64,000 nt of DNA from Puniceibacterium confluentis (GTDB lineage Bacteria; Pseudomonadota; Alphaproteobacteria; Rhodobacterales; Rhodobacteraceae). Below are positions 28,104-37,087 of this stretch, piece by piece. The notes below the pieces were generated by a model. The model did no database searches and was not told the origin of the DNA. It worked only from the letters and a program-made list of their open reading frames with translations. The position numbers and the translations under genes were made by a program. How positions within the stretch are numbered: position 1 is the stretch's first letter; every line of letters begins with the position of its first letter. The DNA lies in NCBI RefSeq assembly GCF_007923445.1, contig NZ_VOJI01000007.1:1-64000 (forward strand), in the 5' to 3' direction.

Positions 28104-29783
28104 ATGAGCATTCTCAAATTCTCCAACGTCTCCAAAAGCTTCGGTGAGGGTATCCACCGCGAGGACGTGCTCAACAATATCGACCTCGAGGTGCAGGAAG
28201 GCGAATTCCTGGTCCTGCTCGGCTTTTCCGGCACCGGCAAGACCACGCTGATCAACCTGATGGCCGGCCTCGAGGCGCCGACCAAGGGCAGCCTGTCGTT
28301 CAAGGGCAAGCCGATCACCGGTCCGGGACCCGAGCGCGGCGTGATCTTTCAGAACTATTCACTGATGCCCTGGCTGACGGTGGCCGGCAATGTCGGTCTG
28401 GCCGTGGACACGATCTTTCCGGACATGTCGCGCGCCGACAAGGCCGCCAAGGTCGAACACTATGTCAAGATGGTCGGCCTGGGCCATGCCATGCACCGCC
28501 GCCCGGCCGAACTGTCAGGCGGTATGCGTCAGCGGGTGAACGTCGCCCGGGCACTGGCCATGAGCCCCGAAATGCTGTTGCTGGACGAACCGCTGTCGGC
28601 GCTGGACGCGTTGACCCGGGCCAACCTGGCGGATGAGATCGAACACATCTGGGAGGCCGACAAGAAGACCTGCGTGCTGATCACCAATGATGTGGACGAG
28701 GCCATCGTGCTGGCGGACCGGATCATTGCGCTGAACCCGGACGGCACCCTGGGCGCAGAGTTCCGGGTGACCATCCCGCGCCCGCGCGAGCGGACGGCGA
28801 TGAACCACAACGACACCTTCAAGGCACTGCGCGCCGAGGTCACCAAGTACCTGATGGACGTCGGCATCGAGGCCAAGGTCGAAGGCACCCGCCTGCTGCC
28901 CAACGTGACGCCGATCCACGGTGTGCCCGCGGCGGTGAAAGAGGCGCAGGAAGGCATGATCGACGACCGCTTTCTCGACTTCAGCCAGCTGCACAAGATC
29001 TACCCGACGCCCAAGGGCCCGCTCACCGTGGTCGAGAATTTTGACCTGAAGGTGAACCGCGGCGAATTCATCAGCCTGATCGGTCACTCGGGCTGTGGCA
29101 AATCCACCGTGCTGACCATGGCCGCCGGGCTCAACAGCATCTCCAAGGGTGGTATCCGTCTGGATGGTCGCCACGTCGAAGGCGCCGATCCCGAACGCGC
29201 CGTGGTGTTCCAGTCGCCCAACCTGTTCCCCTGGCTGTCGGCCAAGGAGAACGTCGCCATCGGCGTCGACAAGGTCTACCCGCGTGCCAGTCAGGCCGAG
29301 CGGCAGGATGTGGTCGAATACTATCTCGAACGCGTGGGTCTTGGCGATGCCATGGACCGCAACGCCGCCTCGATGTCCAACGGCATGAAGCAGCGCGTCG
29401 GCATCGCCCGCGCCTTTGCCCTGTCGCCGAAACTGCTGCTGCTCGATGAACCCTTCGGAATGCTCGACAGCCTCACCCGGTGGGAGCTTCAGGAAGTGTT
29501 GATGGAGGTCTGGTCGCGCACCAAGGTCACCGCGATCTGCGTCACCCATGACGTGGACGAGGCGATCCTGCTGGCCGATCGCGTGGTGATGATGACCAAC
29601 GGACCGCAGGCCACCATCGGCAAGATCACCGAAGTGAACCTGCCGCGCCCGCGCACCCGCAAGGCACTGCTCGAGCATCCGGATTATTACGAATACCGCC
29701 AGGAAGTGCTGGATTTCCTTGAGGAATACGAACACGGGCACAAGCCCAAGGGCACCAAGCCCGGCAACCAGGAAGCAGCCTGA
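28104..29783 (+). CDS. nrtD: Nitrate ABC transporter, two ATPase domains fused (NrtC/NrtD-like)
   Basis: This protein powers nitrate import. It is a fusion of two complete ABC ATPase domains in 559 residues. Domain 1 has Walker A GFSGTGKTT (about 40), signature LSGGMRQRVNVARAL and Walker B LLLDEPLSALD. Domain 2 has Walker A GHSGCGKST (about 327), signature MSNGMKQRVGIARAF and Walker B LLLDEPFGMLD. The second signature replaces the first two residues of LSGGQ with MSNG. Cyanobacterial NrtC instead carries a binding-protein-like C-terminal domain, absent here. The stop overlaps the next gene's start by one base (TGATGG). Confidence 0.9.
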   Translation: MSILKFSNVSKSFGEGIHREDVLNNIDLEVQEGEFLVLLGFSGTGKTTLINLMAGLEAPTKGSLSFKGKPITGPGPERGVIFQNYSLMPWLTVAGNVGLAVDTIFPDMSRADKAAKVEHYVKMVGLGHAMHRRPAELSGGMRQRVNVARALAMSPEMLLLDEPLSALDALTRANLADEIEHIWEADKKTCVLITNDVDEAIVLADRIIALNPDGTLGAEFRVTIPRPRERTAMNHNDTFKALRAEVTKYLMDVGIEAKVEGTRLLPNVTPIHGVPAAVKEAQEGMIDDRFLDFSQLHKIYPTPKGPLTVVENFDLKVNRGEFISLIGHSGCGKSTVLTMAAGLNSISKGGIRLDGRHVEGADPERAVVFQSPNLFPWLSAKENVAIGVDKVYPRASQAERQDVVEYYLERVGLGDAMDRNAASMSNGMKQRVGIARAFALSPKLLLLDEPFGMLDSLTRWELQEVLMEVWSRTKVTAICVTHDVDEAILLADRVVMMTNGPQATIGKITEVNLPRPRTRKALLEHPDYYEYRQEVLDFLEEYEHGHKPKGTKPGNQEAA

Positions 29784-30709
29784 TGGACACGCTTATGGAC
29801 CCCGCTGTCAGAACCTTTGTCGAAGTGATGGAGATCTGGGTGCCCGAAGGTGATCGTCTGGTCCCCGGTGGCGGTCACTACGGCAGCCGCAGCGCCTTTG
29901 CCGAGGCGTCGCGCAAAACCAGCTTTGCCCGAGGCGAGGGGTTGCCCGGCAAGGCCTGGGCAGAAGAACGCCCCATCGTGCTGAAAACCTTCGAAGGGTC
30001 GTATTTCCAGCGCACCGAAGCGGCCGCGGAGGCCGGGCTGACCAGTGCGGTCGCGATTCCGGTCTTCGCCGGTCGCACGCTCAAGGCGGTGCTGGTGGTG
30101 CTGTGCAGCGACGACGCCGACCGGTTCGGCGCGATCGAAGTCTGGGCGGAAAACGCCGGGACCCTGACGCTGGACGACGGGTATTACGGCGCCGCACGGC
30201 AGTTCGAGGAAATATCGCAGCGCACGACCTTCAAGCGCGGGCAGGGGCTTCCCGGCAGTGTCTGGTCTTCGAAAACACCGATACTGATGCGGGATCTGGG
30301 GCAGGGCTATGGCTTCATGCGCTCGGAAAGTGCCGGACGTGTCGGGCTGAACACCGGGCTGGGGCTGCCGGTCCCGACGCCGGATGGCACGATTTACGCC
30401 CTGACGCTGCTGACCGCCAGCGGCACACCCATCGCCCGGCGCTTTGAAATCTGGGACGCCCGCGCCGCCAAGGTCGGCGCACCCGGCAAGGCCGTCCTGA
30501 CGGACGGGATCTGCGACCGGACCGGCCCGCTCTGGGACTTTGAAACCGACCGGATGGTCGCTGCCTGGCAGGGGCCGGTGGGCCGCGCCCTGGGCAGCGG
30601 TCTGCCGGTGATTGACACTGGTGCCGGAGCGGCCGGCTACGCCTCGGTGGTCGCATTGCCGATCCATCGCGGCGGCGAGCTGGCGCATATCGTCGCCTGG
30701 TATTGCTGA
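29783..30709 (+). CDS. Tandem GAF-like domain protein of the nitrate operon
   Basis: The 308-residue soluble protein contains two GAF-like domains with a repeated core: KTSFARGEGLPGKAW near residue 45 and TTFKRGQGLPGSVW near 147, each followed by an AxxxGLxxxxxIPV-type strand. GAF domains bind small ligands or sense redox/NO. No output domain (kinase, DNA binding, cyclase) is visible. It sits between the nitrate importer and nitrite reductase genes, overlapping nrtCD by one base and ending 11 bases before nirB, so it is made with the pathway. A sensory or regulatory role is inferred; the ligand is unknown. Confidence 0.7.
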   Translation: MDTLMDPAVRTFVEVMEIWVPEGDRLVPGGGHYGSRSAFAEASRKTSFARGEGLPGKAWAEERPIVLKTFEGSYFQRTEAAAEAGLTSAVAIPVFAGRTLKAVLVVLCSDDADRFGAIEVWAENAGTLTLDDGYYGAARQFEEISQRTTFKRGQGLPGSVWSSKTPILMRDLGQGYGFMRSESAGRVGLNTGLGLPVPTPDGTIYALTLLTASGTPIARRFEIWDARAAKVGAPGKAVLTDGICDRTGPLWDFETDRMVAAWQGPVGRALGSGLPVIDTGAGAAGYASVVALPIHRGGELAHIVAWYC

Positions 30710-30720
30710 GGAGTATGAAC

Positions 30721-33153
30721 ATGCAGAAACTCGTTGTGATCGGCGCAGGAATGGCCTCTGGTCGTGTGCTGGAACACCTGTTCGAAACCGCCCCCGACGC
30801 CTATGACGTCACCCTGTTCAACGCTGAACCGCGCGGCAACTACAACCGCCTGATGCTGTCGCCGGTCCTGTCCGGCGAGAAAAGCTATGCCGAGATCGTC
30901 ACCCATGACGACGACTGGTACAGCGCAAACGGCGTCACCTGCCGCTTTGGCGAAGCCGTGGTCAAGATCGACCGCGACCGCAAGGTGGTGGTCGGCCAGA
31001 ACGGCGAAGTGCCTTATGACAAGCTGGTCATCGGCACCGGATCCGCGCCGTTCATCATCCCGCTGCCGGGCAAGGATCTGCCCGAAGTGATCACCTACCG
31101 CGACCTGGATGACACCAACGCGATGATCGAGGCCGCGGCCAGACCCGGCAGCCGGGCGGTGGTGATCGGTGGTGGTCTGCTCGGGCTCGAGGCCGCGGCC
31201 GGTCTGCGGATGCGCGGCATGGAAGTCACCGTGCTGCACCTGATGGGGCACCTGATGGAACGCCAGCTTGATGAGGCGGCGGGCTATCTGCTCAAGAAGG
31301 ACCTCGAAGACCGCGGCATCACCGTGCTGACCCGGGCATCGACCAAGGCGATCCTCGGCGACGGCAAGGTCGAGGCCGTGCTGCTCGAGGACGAGACCGT
31401 GCTGGAGGCGGATCTGGTGGTGATGGCCGTCGGCATCCGCCCCGAGACCCGTCTTGCCAAAGACGCGGCGCTGGCTGTGGGCCGCGGGGTCGAGGTCAAC
31501 GCGCAGATGCAGACTTCTGACCCGGATGTTCTGGCACTGGGCGAATGTGTCGAATTCAATGGCCAGCTCTTCGGTCTTGTCGCGCCGCTCTACGATCAGG
31601 CCAAGGTGGTCGCCAGCACGCTGCTGGCCGAGCCTGCAGCCTTTGTGACCAAAGAGCTTTCAACCAAGCTCAAGGTCACCGGCTGCGACCTGTTTTCGGC
31701 CGGGGATTTTGCCGAGGCCGAGGATCGCGAGGACATCGTCTTTCGCGATCCGGCCCGGGGCGTCTACAAGCGCCTGGTGCTGAAAGAGGACCGTCTGATC
31801 GGCGCTGTGATGTACGGCGACACCGCTGACGGCAGCTGGTTCTTTGGTCTGATCAAGGACGGCACCGATGTCTCGGAGATGCGCGACACGCTGATCTTCG
31901 GACCTGCCTACCAGGGGGGGGCCGCAGTGGACCCTTTGTCGGCCGTTGCAGCCTTACCGGCTGACGCAGAAATCTGCGGCTGCAACGGCGTGTGCAAAGG
32001 TCAGATCGTCACCGCCATCGAAGGCGGCGCCACCGATCTCGGGATGATCAGGGCGACCACAAAGGCGTCTGCCTCCTGTGGCACCTGCACCGGCCTGGTC
32101 GAGCAGGTTCTGGCCGTCACGCTGGGCGACGACTTTGTCCTGCCCGCAGCGCAGTCGGTCTGTGGCTGCACCGACCTCACCCACGAGGACGTGCGCCGGT
32201 TGATCAAGTCGCAGGCGTTGAAATCCCAGCCCGCCGTCTGGCAGGAACTGGGCTGGTCCACGCCCAACGGCTGCCATGTCTGCCGCCCGGCGATCAACTT
32301 CTATCTGCTGGCCGACTGGCCGCTGGAATACCAGGACGACCCGCAAAGCCGTTTTGTCAACGAACGCAACCACGCCAACATCCAGAAGGACGGCACCTAT
32401 TCCGTCATGCCGCGGATGTTCGGCGGCATCACCACCGCGGCCGAACTGCGCGCCATCGCCGATGCGGCGGACAAGTACAACGTGCCCACGGTCAAGGTCA
32501 CCGGTGGCCAGCGCATCGACCTTCTGGGCGTCAAGAAAGAGGACCTGCCGGGCATCTGGTACGACCTCAACGCGGCCGGCATGGTCTCGGGACATGCCTA
32601 TTCCAAGGGGCTGCGCACGGTGAAGACCTGTGTCGGCACCGATCACTGCCGCTTTGGCACCCAGGACAGCACCGGGTTGGGGATCAAGCTGGAAAAACTG
32701 CTCTGGGGGTCGTGGACGCCGCACAAGGTCAAGCTGGCCGTGTCGGGATGCCCGCGCAACTGTGCCGAGGCAACCTGCAAGGATGTCGGGATCATCTGCG
32801 TGGATTCGGGCTATCAGGTTGGCGTCGGCGGCGCGGCGGGCATGGATCTGAAGGAAACCGAACGTCTGTGCGACGTGCCGACCGAGGAAGAGGCGCTCGA
32901 GGTCACCGCGGCCTTTGTCCAGATCTACCGCGAGAATGCCAAATACCTCGACCGGCCCTACAAGTGGCTCGCGAAAGTCGGCCTCGACTGGGTCAAAGCC
33001 CAGGTTGTCGATGACCTCGAGAACCGCCGCGCGCTCGCCGCACGGTTCGAACTGTCCCAAACCGTCTACCGCAAGGATCCCTGGGCGCCGCTGGCTGCAA
33101 AGGCGGAAAGCTTTGCCCCCCTTGCTGACCTTACCCTGGAGGCTGCGGAATGA
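30721..33153 (+). CDS. nirB: Assimilatory nitrite reductase [NAD(P)H] large subunit NirB
   Basis: NirB reduces nitrite to ammonium with six electrons from NAD(P)H through FAD, [2Fe-2S]/[4Fe-4S] and siroheme. The 810-residue protein shows an N-terminal FAD-dependent oxidoreductase (VVIGAGMASGRVLE; second dinucleotide site VVIGGGLLGLEAAAGL near 146), a BFD-like cluster domain from about residue 419 (CGCNGVCKG, SCGTC), a second cysteine-rich segment (CGCTDL, CHVC), and the siroheme/[4Fe-4S] motifs TCVGTDHCRFG and SGCPRNCAEA. GAGGAG sits 6 bases before the ATG at 30721. NirD overlaps by four bases. Siroheme would come from CysG at the end of the operon. Confidence 0.95.
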   Translation: MQKLVVIGAGMASGRVLEHLFETAPDAYDVTLFNAEPRGNYNRLMLSPVLSGEKSYAEIVTHDDDWYSANGVTCRFGEAVVKIDRDRKVVVGQNGEVPYDKLVIGTGSAPFIIPLPGKDLPEVITYRDLDDTNAMIEAAARPGSRAVVIGGGLLGLEAAAGLRMRGMEVTVLHLMGHLMERQLDEAAGYLLKKDLEDRGITVLTRASTKAILGDGKVEAVLLEDETVLEADLVVMAVGIRPETRLAKDAALAVGRGVEVNAQMQTSDPDVLALGECVEFNGQLFGLVAPLYDQAKVVASTLLAEPAAFVTKELSTKLKVTGCDLFSAGDFAEAEDREDIVFRDPARGVYKRLVLKEDRLIGAVMYGDTADGSWFFGLIKDGTDVSEMRDTLIFGPAYQGGAAVDPLSAVAALPADAEICGCNGVCKGQIVTAIEGGATDLGMIRATTKASASCGTCTGLVEQVLAVTLGDDFVLPAAQSVCGCTDLTHEDVRRLIKSQALKSQPAVWQELGWSTPNGCHVCRPAINFYLLADWPLEYQDDPQSRFVNERNHANIQKDGTYSVMPRMFGGITTAAELRAIADAADKYNVPTVKVTGGQRIDLLGVKKEDLPGIWYDLNAAGMVSGHAYSKGLRTVKTCVGTDHCRFGTQDSTGLGIKLEKLLWGSWTPHKVKLAVSGCPRNCAEATCKDVGIICVDSGYQVGVGGAAGMDLKETERLCDVPTEEEALEVTAAFVQIYRENAKYLDRPYKWLAKVGLDWVKAQVVDDLENRRALAARFELSQTVYRKDPWAPLAAKAESFAPLADLTLEAAE

Positions 33154-33482
33154 GCTGGATCGATATTGGCGCTCTGGACGACATCCCGCAGCGCGGTGCG
33201 CGGGTGATCAAGACTCAGGTCGGCTGTGTCGCCCTGTTCCGCACCGGCGACGATCAGGTCTTTGCCGTGTCGGACACCTGCCCGCACAAGGGGGGGCCGC
33301 TGTCCGAAGGCATCGTGCATGGACACAAGGTCACCTGCCCGTTGCACAACTGGGTGTTCTCGCTGGAAACCGGCGAGGCGCAGGGCGCCGACAGTGGCAG
33401 CATCCCGACCTATCCGGTTCAGGTCGAGGCGGGCCGGATTCTTCTGGACGCCACGACGCTGGCCAAGCGGAGCGCGGCGTGA
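33150..33482 (+). CDS. nirD: Nitrite reductase small subunit NirD (Rieske-type)
   Basis: The 110-residue protein has a Rieske [2Fe-2S] site: CPHKGGPLSEG followed by CPLHNW, with both Cys-x-His pairs in place. It partners NirB in the cytoplasm. ATGA overlap with nirB and one-base overlap with nasA indicate coupled translation. Length matches NirD. Retention of all four ligands means the cluster is probably real; in some NirD proteins the ligands are lost. Confidence 0.93.
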   Translation: MSWIDIGALDDIPQRGARVIKTQVGCVALFRTGDDQVFAVSDTCPHKGGPLSEGIVHGHKVTCPLHNWVFSLETGEAQGADSGSIPTYPVQVEAGRILLDATTLAKRSAA

Positions 33483-36115
33483 TGGATGGCGCGGGCCTTC
33501 CCGAAACCCGGTCGACCTGTCCCTATTGCGGGGTCGGTTGCGGTGTGCTTCTGCGTGCCGACGGGCAGGGGGGGCTGATGGTGCGGGGCGATCCCGACCA
33601 CCCGGCCAACAAGGGTCGGTTGTGTTCCAAGGGGCTGGCGCTGGGGGAAACCGTCAGCACCCGGGGCCGGTTGCTGTCGCCCAGCATCAACGGTCAGGCC
33701 GCAGACTGGGACACCGCGCTGCAAACGGTGGCGGAGAGGTTTTCTGCCACCATCCGCGACCACGGACCGGATTCCGTCGCCTTCTATGTCTCGGGCCAGA
33801 TGCTGACCGAGGATTATTATGTCGCCAACAAGCTGATGAAAGGCTTTATCGGCTCGGCGAACATCGACACCAACTCGCGGCTGTGCATGGCCTCGACCGT
33901 CGCCGGTCACCGCCGCGCCTTTGGCACCGATACCGTGCCCGGAACCTATGAGGATCTGGAAGAGGCCGATCTGGTCGTCCTAGTCGGCTCGAACCTCGCC
34001 TGGTGCCACCCGGTACTGTACCAGCGGCTTGCGGCAGCGAAACAGCAGCGCCCCGAAATGAAGGTCGTCGTGGTCGACCCGCGCCGCACCGCGACCTGTG
34101 ATCTCGCCGACCTGCATCTGCAGCTGAGGGCCGGCACCGACGTGGCGCTGTTCAACGGTCTGCTGTCGGCGATTTACCACGGCGGCGTGGTCGACAAGGC
34201 CTATGTTGCCAACGTCGACGGCTTTGACGCGGCACTGGCGGCGGCGAGCATTGACCACATGGACGAAACCGGGTTGAACCGCCGCGATATCCGCGCCTTC
34301 TTTGACCTGTTCCTGCGCACCGACCGCACCGTGACGGTGTTCAGCCAGGGGGTCAATCAGAGCTCGGCCGGGGCCGACAAGGTCAACGCCATCCTGAACT
34401 GTCATCTGGCGACGGGGCGCATCGGTCTGCCCGGCATGGGGCCGTTTTCCGTGACCGGCCAGCCCAACGCCATGGGCGGGCGCGAGGTTGGCGGGCTGGC
34501 CAACATGCTGGCCTGCCATCTGGATATCGAGAATGCCGATCACCGCCAGGCCGTGCGCGGTTTCTGGGATTCCCCGGCCATCGCCGATCATGCCGGTCTC
34601 AAGGCCGTGGACATGTTCCGCGCTGTCGGACGCGGCGAAATCAAGGCGCTGTGGGTCATTCATACCAACCCCGCCGTGACCATGCCCGATGCGGACGCGG
34701 TGCGCGCGGCGATCAAGGGCTGCGCGTTTACCGTGGTCAGCGATATCACCGGGGCGACCGACACCGCGCGGCTGGCGCATGTGCTGCTGCCCGCCGCCGC
34801 CTGGGGTGAAAAGGACGGCACCGTCACCAATTCCGACCGCACCATCAGCCGCCAGCGCGCCGTGATGCCGGCACCCGGACAGGCCCGCGCCGACTGGAGC
34901 ATTCTGGCCGAAGTGGGCCGCCGCATGGGCTGGCACAAGGCGTTCGACTTTGAAACCCCCGCCGAAATCTTTCGCGAATACGCCGCCCTGTCGCATATCG
35001 CCGGGCAATTCGACCGTGATTTCGACATTTCAGGCCTGTCCGGCATTTCCGACCAGGATTACGAGGCGCTCGCCCCCACCCGCTGGCCAGTGACCAAGAC
35101 CCGCCAGGGCGGACGTTTTTTTGCCGACGGCAGCTTTTATTCACCGAACGGCAAGGCGCAGATGCTGGCGCTGCAATACCGCCCGCCGGCGGCGCGCACC
35201 GGTCCGCGCTTTCCGTTCCGGCTGAACACCGGCCGCATTCGCGACCAATGGCACACGATGACACGCACCGCCCTGTCGCCGCGACTCTCGGCGCATCTGG
35301 CGGAACCGTTTCTGGAAATTCATCCCGATGATGCCGCCCGCACCGGATTGGGCCCGGCCTCGCTGGTTCAGGTCACCAGCCCTGTGGGATCGGCCATTCT
35401 GCGCACCCTGATCACCGACCGGGTCCGCCCGGGTGAAGTCTTTGCTCCGATACACTGGACCAGCGACACCGCCCCCTCGGCCCGCATCGACGCTGTGGTT
35501 CCCGACGTTGTCGACCCGGTGTCCGGTCAACCCGAAAGCAAGGCAGCCGTGGTCGCGCTCGCGCCGTTTCTGGCGGGCTGGTACGGATTTGCGGTGTCCG
35601 CAGCGCCAATGTCGCCGTCCTCGGACTACTGGGCACTGGCGCGCACCCCCGGCGGCTGGCGTGCCGAACTGGCGGCCAGCGGCGCGCCGCAGGACTGGGA
35701 AACCTACGCCCGCGTCCTCTTTGACCTGCCGGAGGCTGCCGTTCAGATCGTCGAGGATGCCGGTCGCGGTCTGGCGCGCCTTGCCTTCCATCACGACGGC
35801 CGGTTGCTGGCGGCGCTTTTTGTCGCCCCGGAGCCGGTGGCGGTGATGCGCGACTACCTGGTGACCCTGCCGGGCAATGCGGCCGAGGCCGTCCTCACCG
35901 GCCAGAGCCCGGCAGACATGCCCGATCCCGGCCCCATCGTCTGCTCGTGTTTCGGCGTCGGCATGAACACGATCCTCACCGCGATCGAGTCGCAGGTACT
36001 GACCACTGTCGACCAGATCGGCGTGGCGTTGCAGGCGGGCACCAACTGCGGCTCCTGTCGCCCTGAGCTGACCGCCCTGCTCGCCCGTGGCCAGGTGCGC
36101 GAGGCCGCCGAATGA
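33482..36115 (+). CDS. nasA: Assimilatory nitrate reductase catalytic subunit NasA
   Basis: NasA reduces nitrate to nitrite in the cytoplasm with a Mo-bis-MGD cofactor. The 877-residue protein begins with a [4Fe-4S] motif (CPYCGVGCG near residue 13, and GRLCSKG). It continues with molybdopterin oxidoreductase segments (NTNSRLCMAS-type region as DTNSRLCMASTVAGHRRAFG; GPFSVTGQPNAMGGREVGG) and a C-terminal dinucleotide-binding domain (LNTGRIRDQWHTMTRT). A BFD-like [2Fe-2S] domain ends it (about 819-870; CSCFGVGMN, GTNCGSC). The start overlaps nirD by one base. No separate NasB/NasC-type electron carrier is encoded beside it, so the BFD domain may take electrons from an unlinked donor. Confidence 0.95.
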   Translation: MDGAGLPETRSTCPYCGVGCGVLLRADGQGGLMVRGDPDHPANKGRLCSKGLALGETVSTRGRLLSPSINGQAADWDTALQTVAERFSATIRDHGPDSVAFYVSGQMLTEDYYVANKLMKGFIGSANIDTNSRLCMASTVAGHRRAFGTDTVPGTYEDLEEADLVVLVGSNLAWCHPVLYQRLAAAKQQRPEMKVVVVDPRRTATCDLADLHLQLRAGTDVALFNGLLSAIYHGGVVDKAYVANVDGFDAALAAASIDHMDETGLNRRDIRAFFDLFLRTDRTVTVFSQGVNQSSAGADKVNAILNCHLATGRIGLPGMGPFSVTGQPNAMGGREVGGLANMLACHLDIENADHRQAVRGFWDSPAIADHAGLKAVDMFRAVGRGEIKALWVIHTNPAVTMPDADAVRAAIKGCAFTVVSDITGATDTARLAHVLLPAAAWGEKDGTVTNSDRTISRQRAVMPAPGQARADWSILAEVGRRMGWHKAFDFETPAEIFREYAALSHIAGQFDRDFDISGLSGISDQDYEALAPTRWPVTKTRQGGRFFADGSFYSPNGKAQMLALQYRPPAARTGPRFPFRLNTGRIRDQWHTMTRTALSPRLSAHLAEPFLEIHPDDAARTGLGPASLVQVTSPVGSAILRTLITDRVRPGEVFAPIHWTSDTAPSARIDAVVPDVVDPVSGQPESKAAVVALAPFLAGWYGFAVSAAPMSPSSDYWALARTPGGWRAELAASGAPQDWETYARVLFDLPEAAVQIVEDAGRGLARLAFHHDGRLLAALFVAPEPVAVMRDYLVTLPGNAAEAVLTGQSPADMPDPGPIVCSCFGVGMNTILTAIESQVLTTVDQIGVALQAGTNCGSCRPELTALLARGQVREAAE

Positions 36116-37074
36116 GCCTCGCGCCATATGTGCGCATTCTGGGCCGTGGCCCGGGGCGGTCGCGCGGGCTGAGCCGTGACGAGGCGGCAGAGGCGATGAC
36201 GGTTGTGCTTGAAGGCAAGGCCGCACCAGAGGCGACCGGCGCGATGCTGATGCTGCTGCGGATGAAGGGGGAAACCCCGGACGAGATCGCGGGCTTCGTG
36301 ACCGCGGCGCGCGCGACCATCCCAAGTCTGCCGCGGCCCGCGCTGGATTGGCCCAGCTATGCCGCCGGGCGCACACGCGGCCTGCCGTGGTTTCTGCTGG
36401 CGGCCCGTCTGGTGGCGCAGGCGGGGTATCCGGTGCTGCTGCACGGCTGGAACTCGCACCAGCAGGGTCATGCCTGCGTGCGGGGCGTGCTGGGGCATGC
36501 CGGGATCGTCGCAGCCACGCCCGCGACGTTGTCGGAAACGCTGCAACGCGACAGGATCTCTTACCTGCCGCTGGAAAGTTTTGCACCGCAACTGCTGGGC
36601 CTGTTGCAACTGCGCGACGTACTGGGCCTGCGATCCTGCATCAACACCGTGCTCCGCGTGCTCAACCCCGCGCAGGCCGCCGCCGGAGTGCAGGGGGTGT
36701 TTCATCCGCCGTACCGCGAACTTCAGGCCGATGCCGGGGTGCTTCTGGGCCAGCAATCGCTGACCATCATCAAGGGCGGCGGCGGCGAATTCGAGCGCCA
36801 CCCCTGCAAGGCGGTGCAGGCCTATGGTCTGCGCGACGCGACCCGGTGGGAAGCAGCGTTTGACGCGCTATTGCCGGAAACCCGCAGGCTGAACGACGGG
36901 GCCGACGACCCCGCCCGCCTGGCGGCATTGTGGAACGGCACCCTGGACGACAGCTTTGCCGAACGGGTCGTCACCGGAACTGCGGCACTGGCGCTGCACA
37001 CTCTCGGGGTGCCGGAGGCCGACACCACCGCGCAGGCCCTCTGGGCCGATCGCTGCCGCAGCAAAGCGGCCTGA
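36112..37074 (+). CDS. TrpD2/YbiB-like glycosyltransferase family 3 protein
   Basis: The 320-residue protein resembles the anthranilate phosphoribosyltransferase fold: an N-terminal helical segment (LSRDEAAEAMTVVLEGKAAP, MLMLLRMKGETPDEIAGFV) and a nucleoside-type core (LLHGWNSHQQGHACVRGVLG, then INTVLRVLNPAQAA). Several catalytic motifs of TrpD are changed, as in TrpD2/YbiB, a nucleic-acid-binding relative without confirmed enzymatic role. ATGA overlap with nasA shows it is a true member of the nitrate operon. Its job there is unknown. Confidence 0.75.
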   Translation: MSLAPYVRILGRGPGRSRGLSRDEAAEAMTVVLEGKAAPEATGAMLMLLRMKGETPDEIAGFVTAARATIPSLPRPALDWPSYAAGRTRGLPWFLLAARLVAQAGYPVLLHGWNSHQQGHACVRGVLGHAGIVAATPATLSETLQRDRISYLPLESFAPQLLGLLQLRDVLGLRSCINTVLRVLNPAQAAAGVQGVFHPPYRELQADAGVLLGQQSLTIIKGGGGEFERHPCKAVQAYGLRDATRWEAAFDALLPETRRLNDGADDPARLAALWNGTLDDSFAERVVTGTAALALHTLGVPEADTTAQALWADRCRSKAA

Positions 37075-37087
37075 AGGAGACTCTGCC

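Noticed and set aside
32915-33481. Extended start for nasA reaching back into nirB
   Set aside because: The upstream codons overlap nirB and nirD in another frame and encode no sensible protein; the ATG at 33482 gives the [4Fe-4S] motif at the normal distance from the N-terminus.
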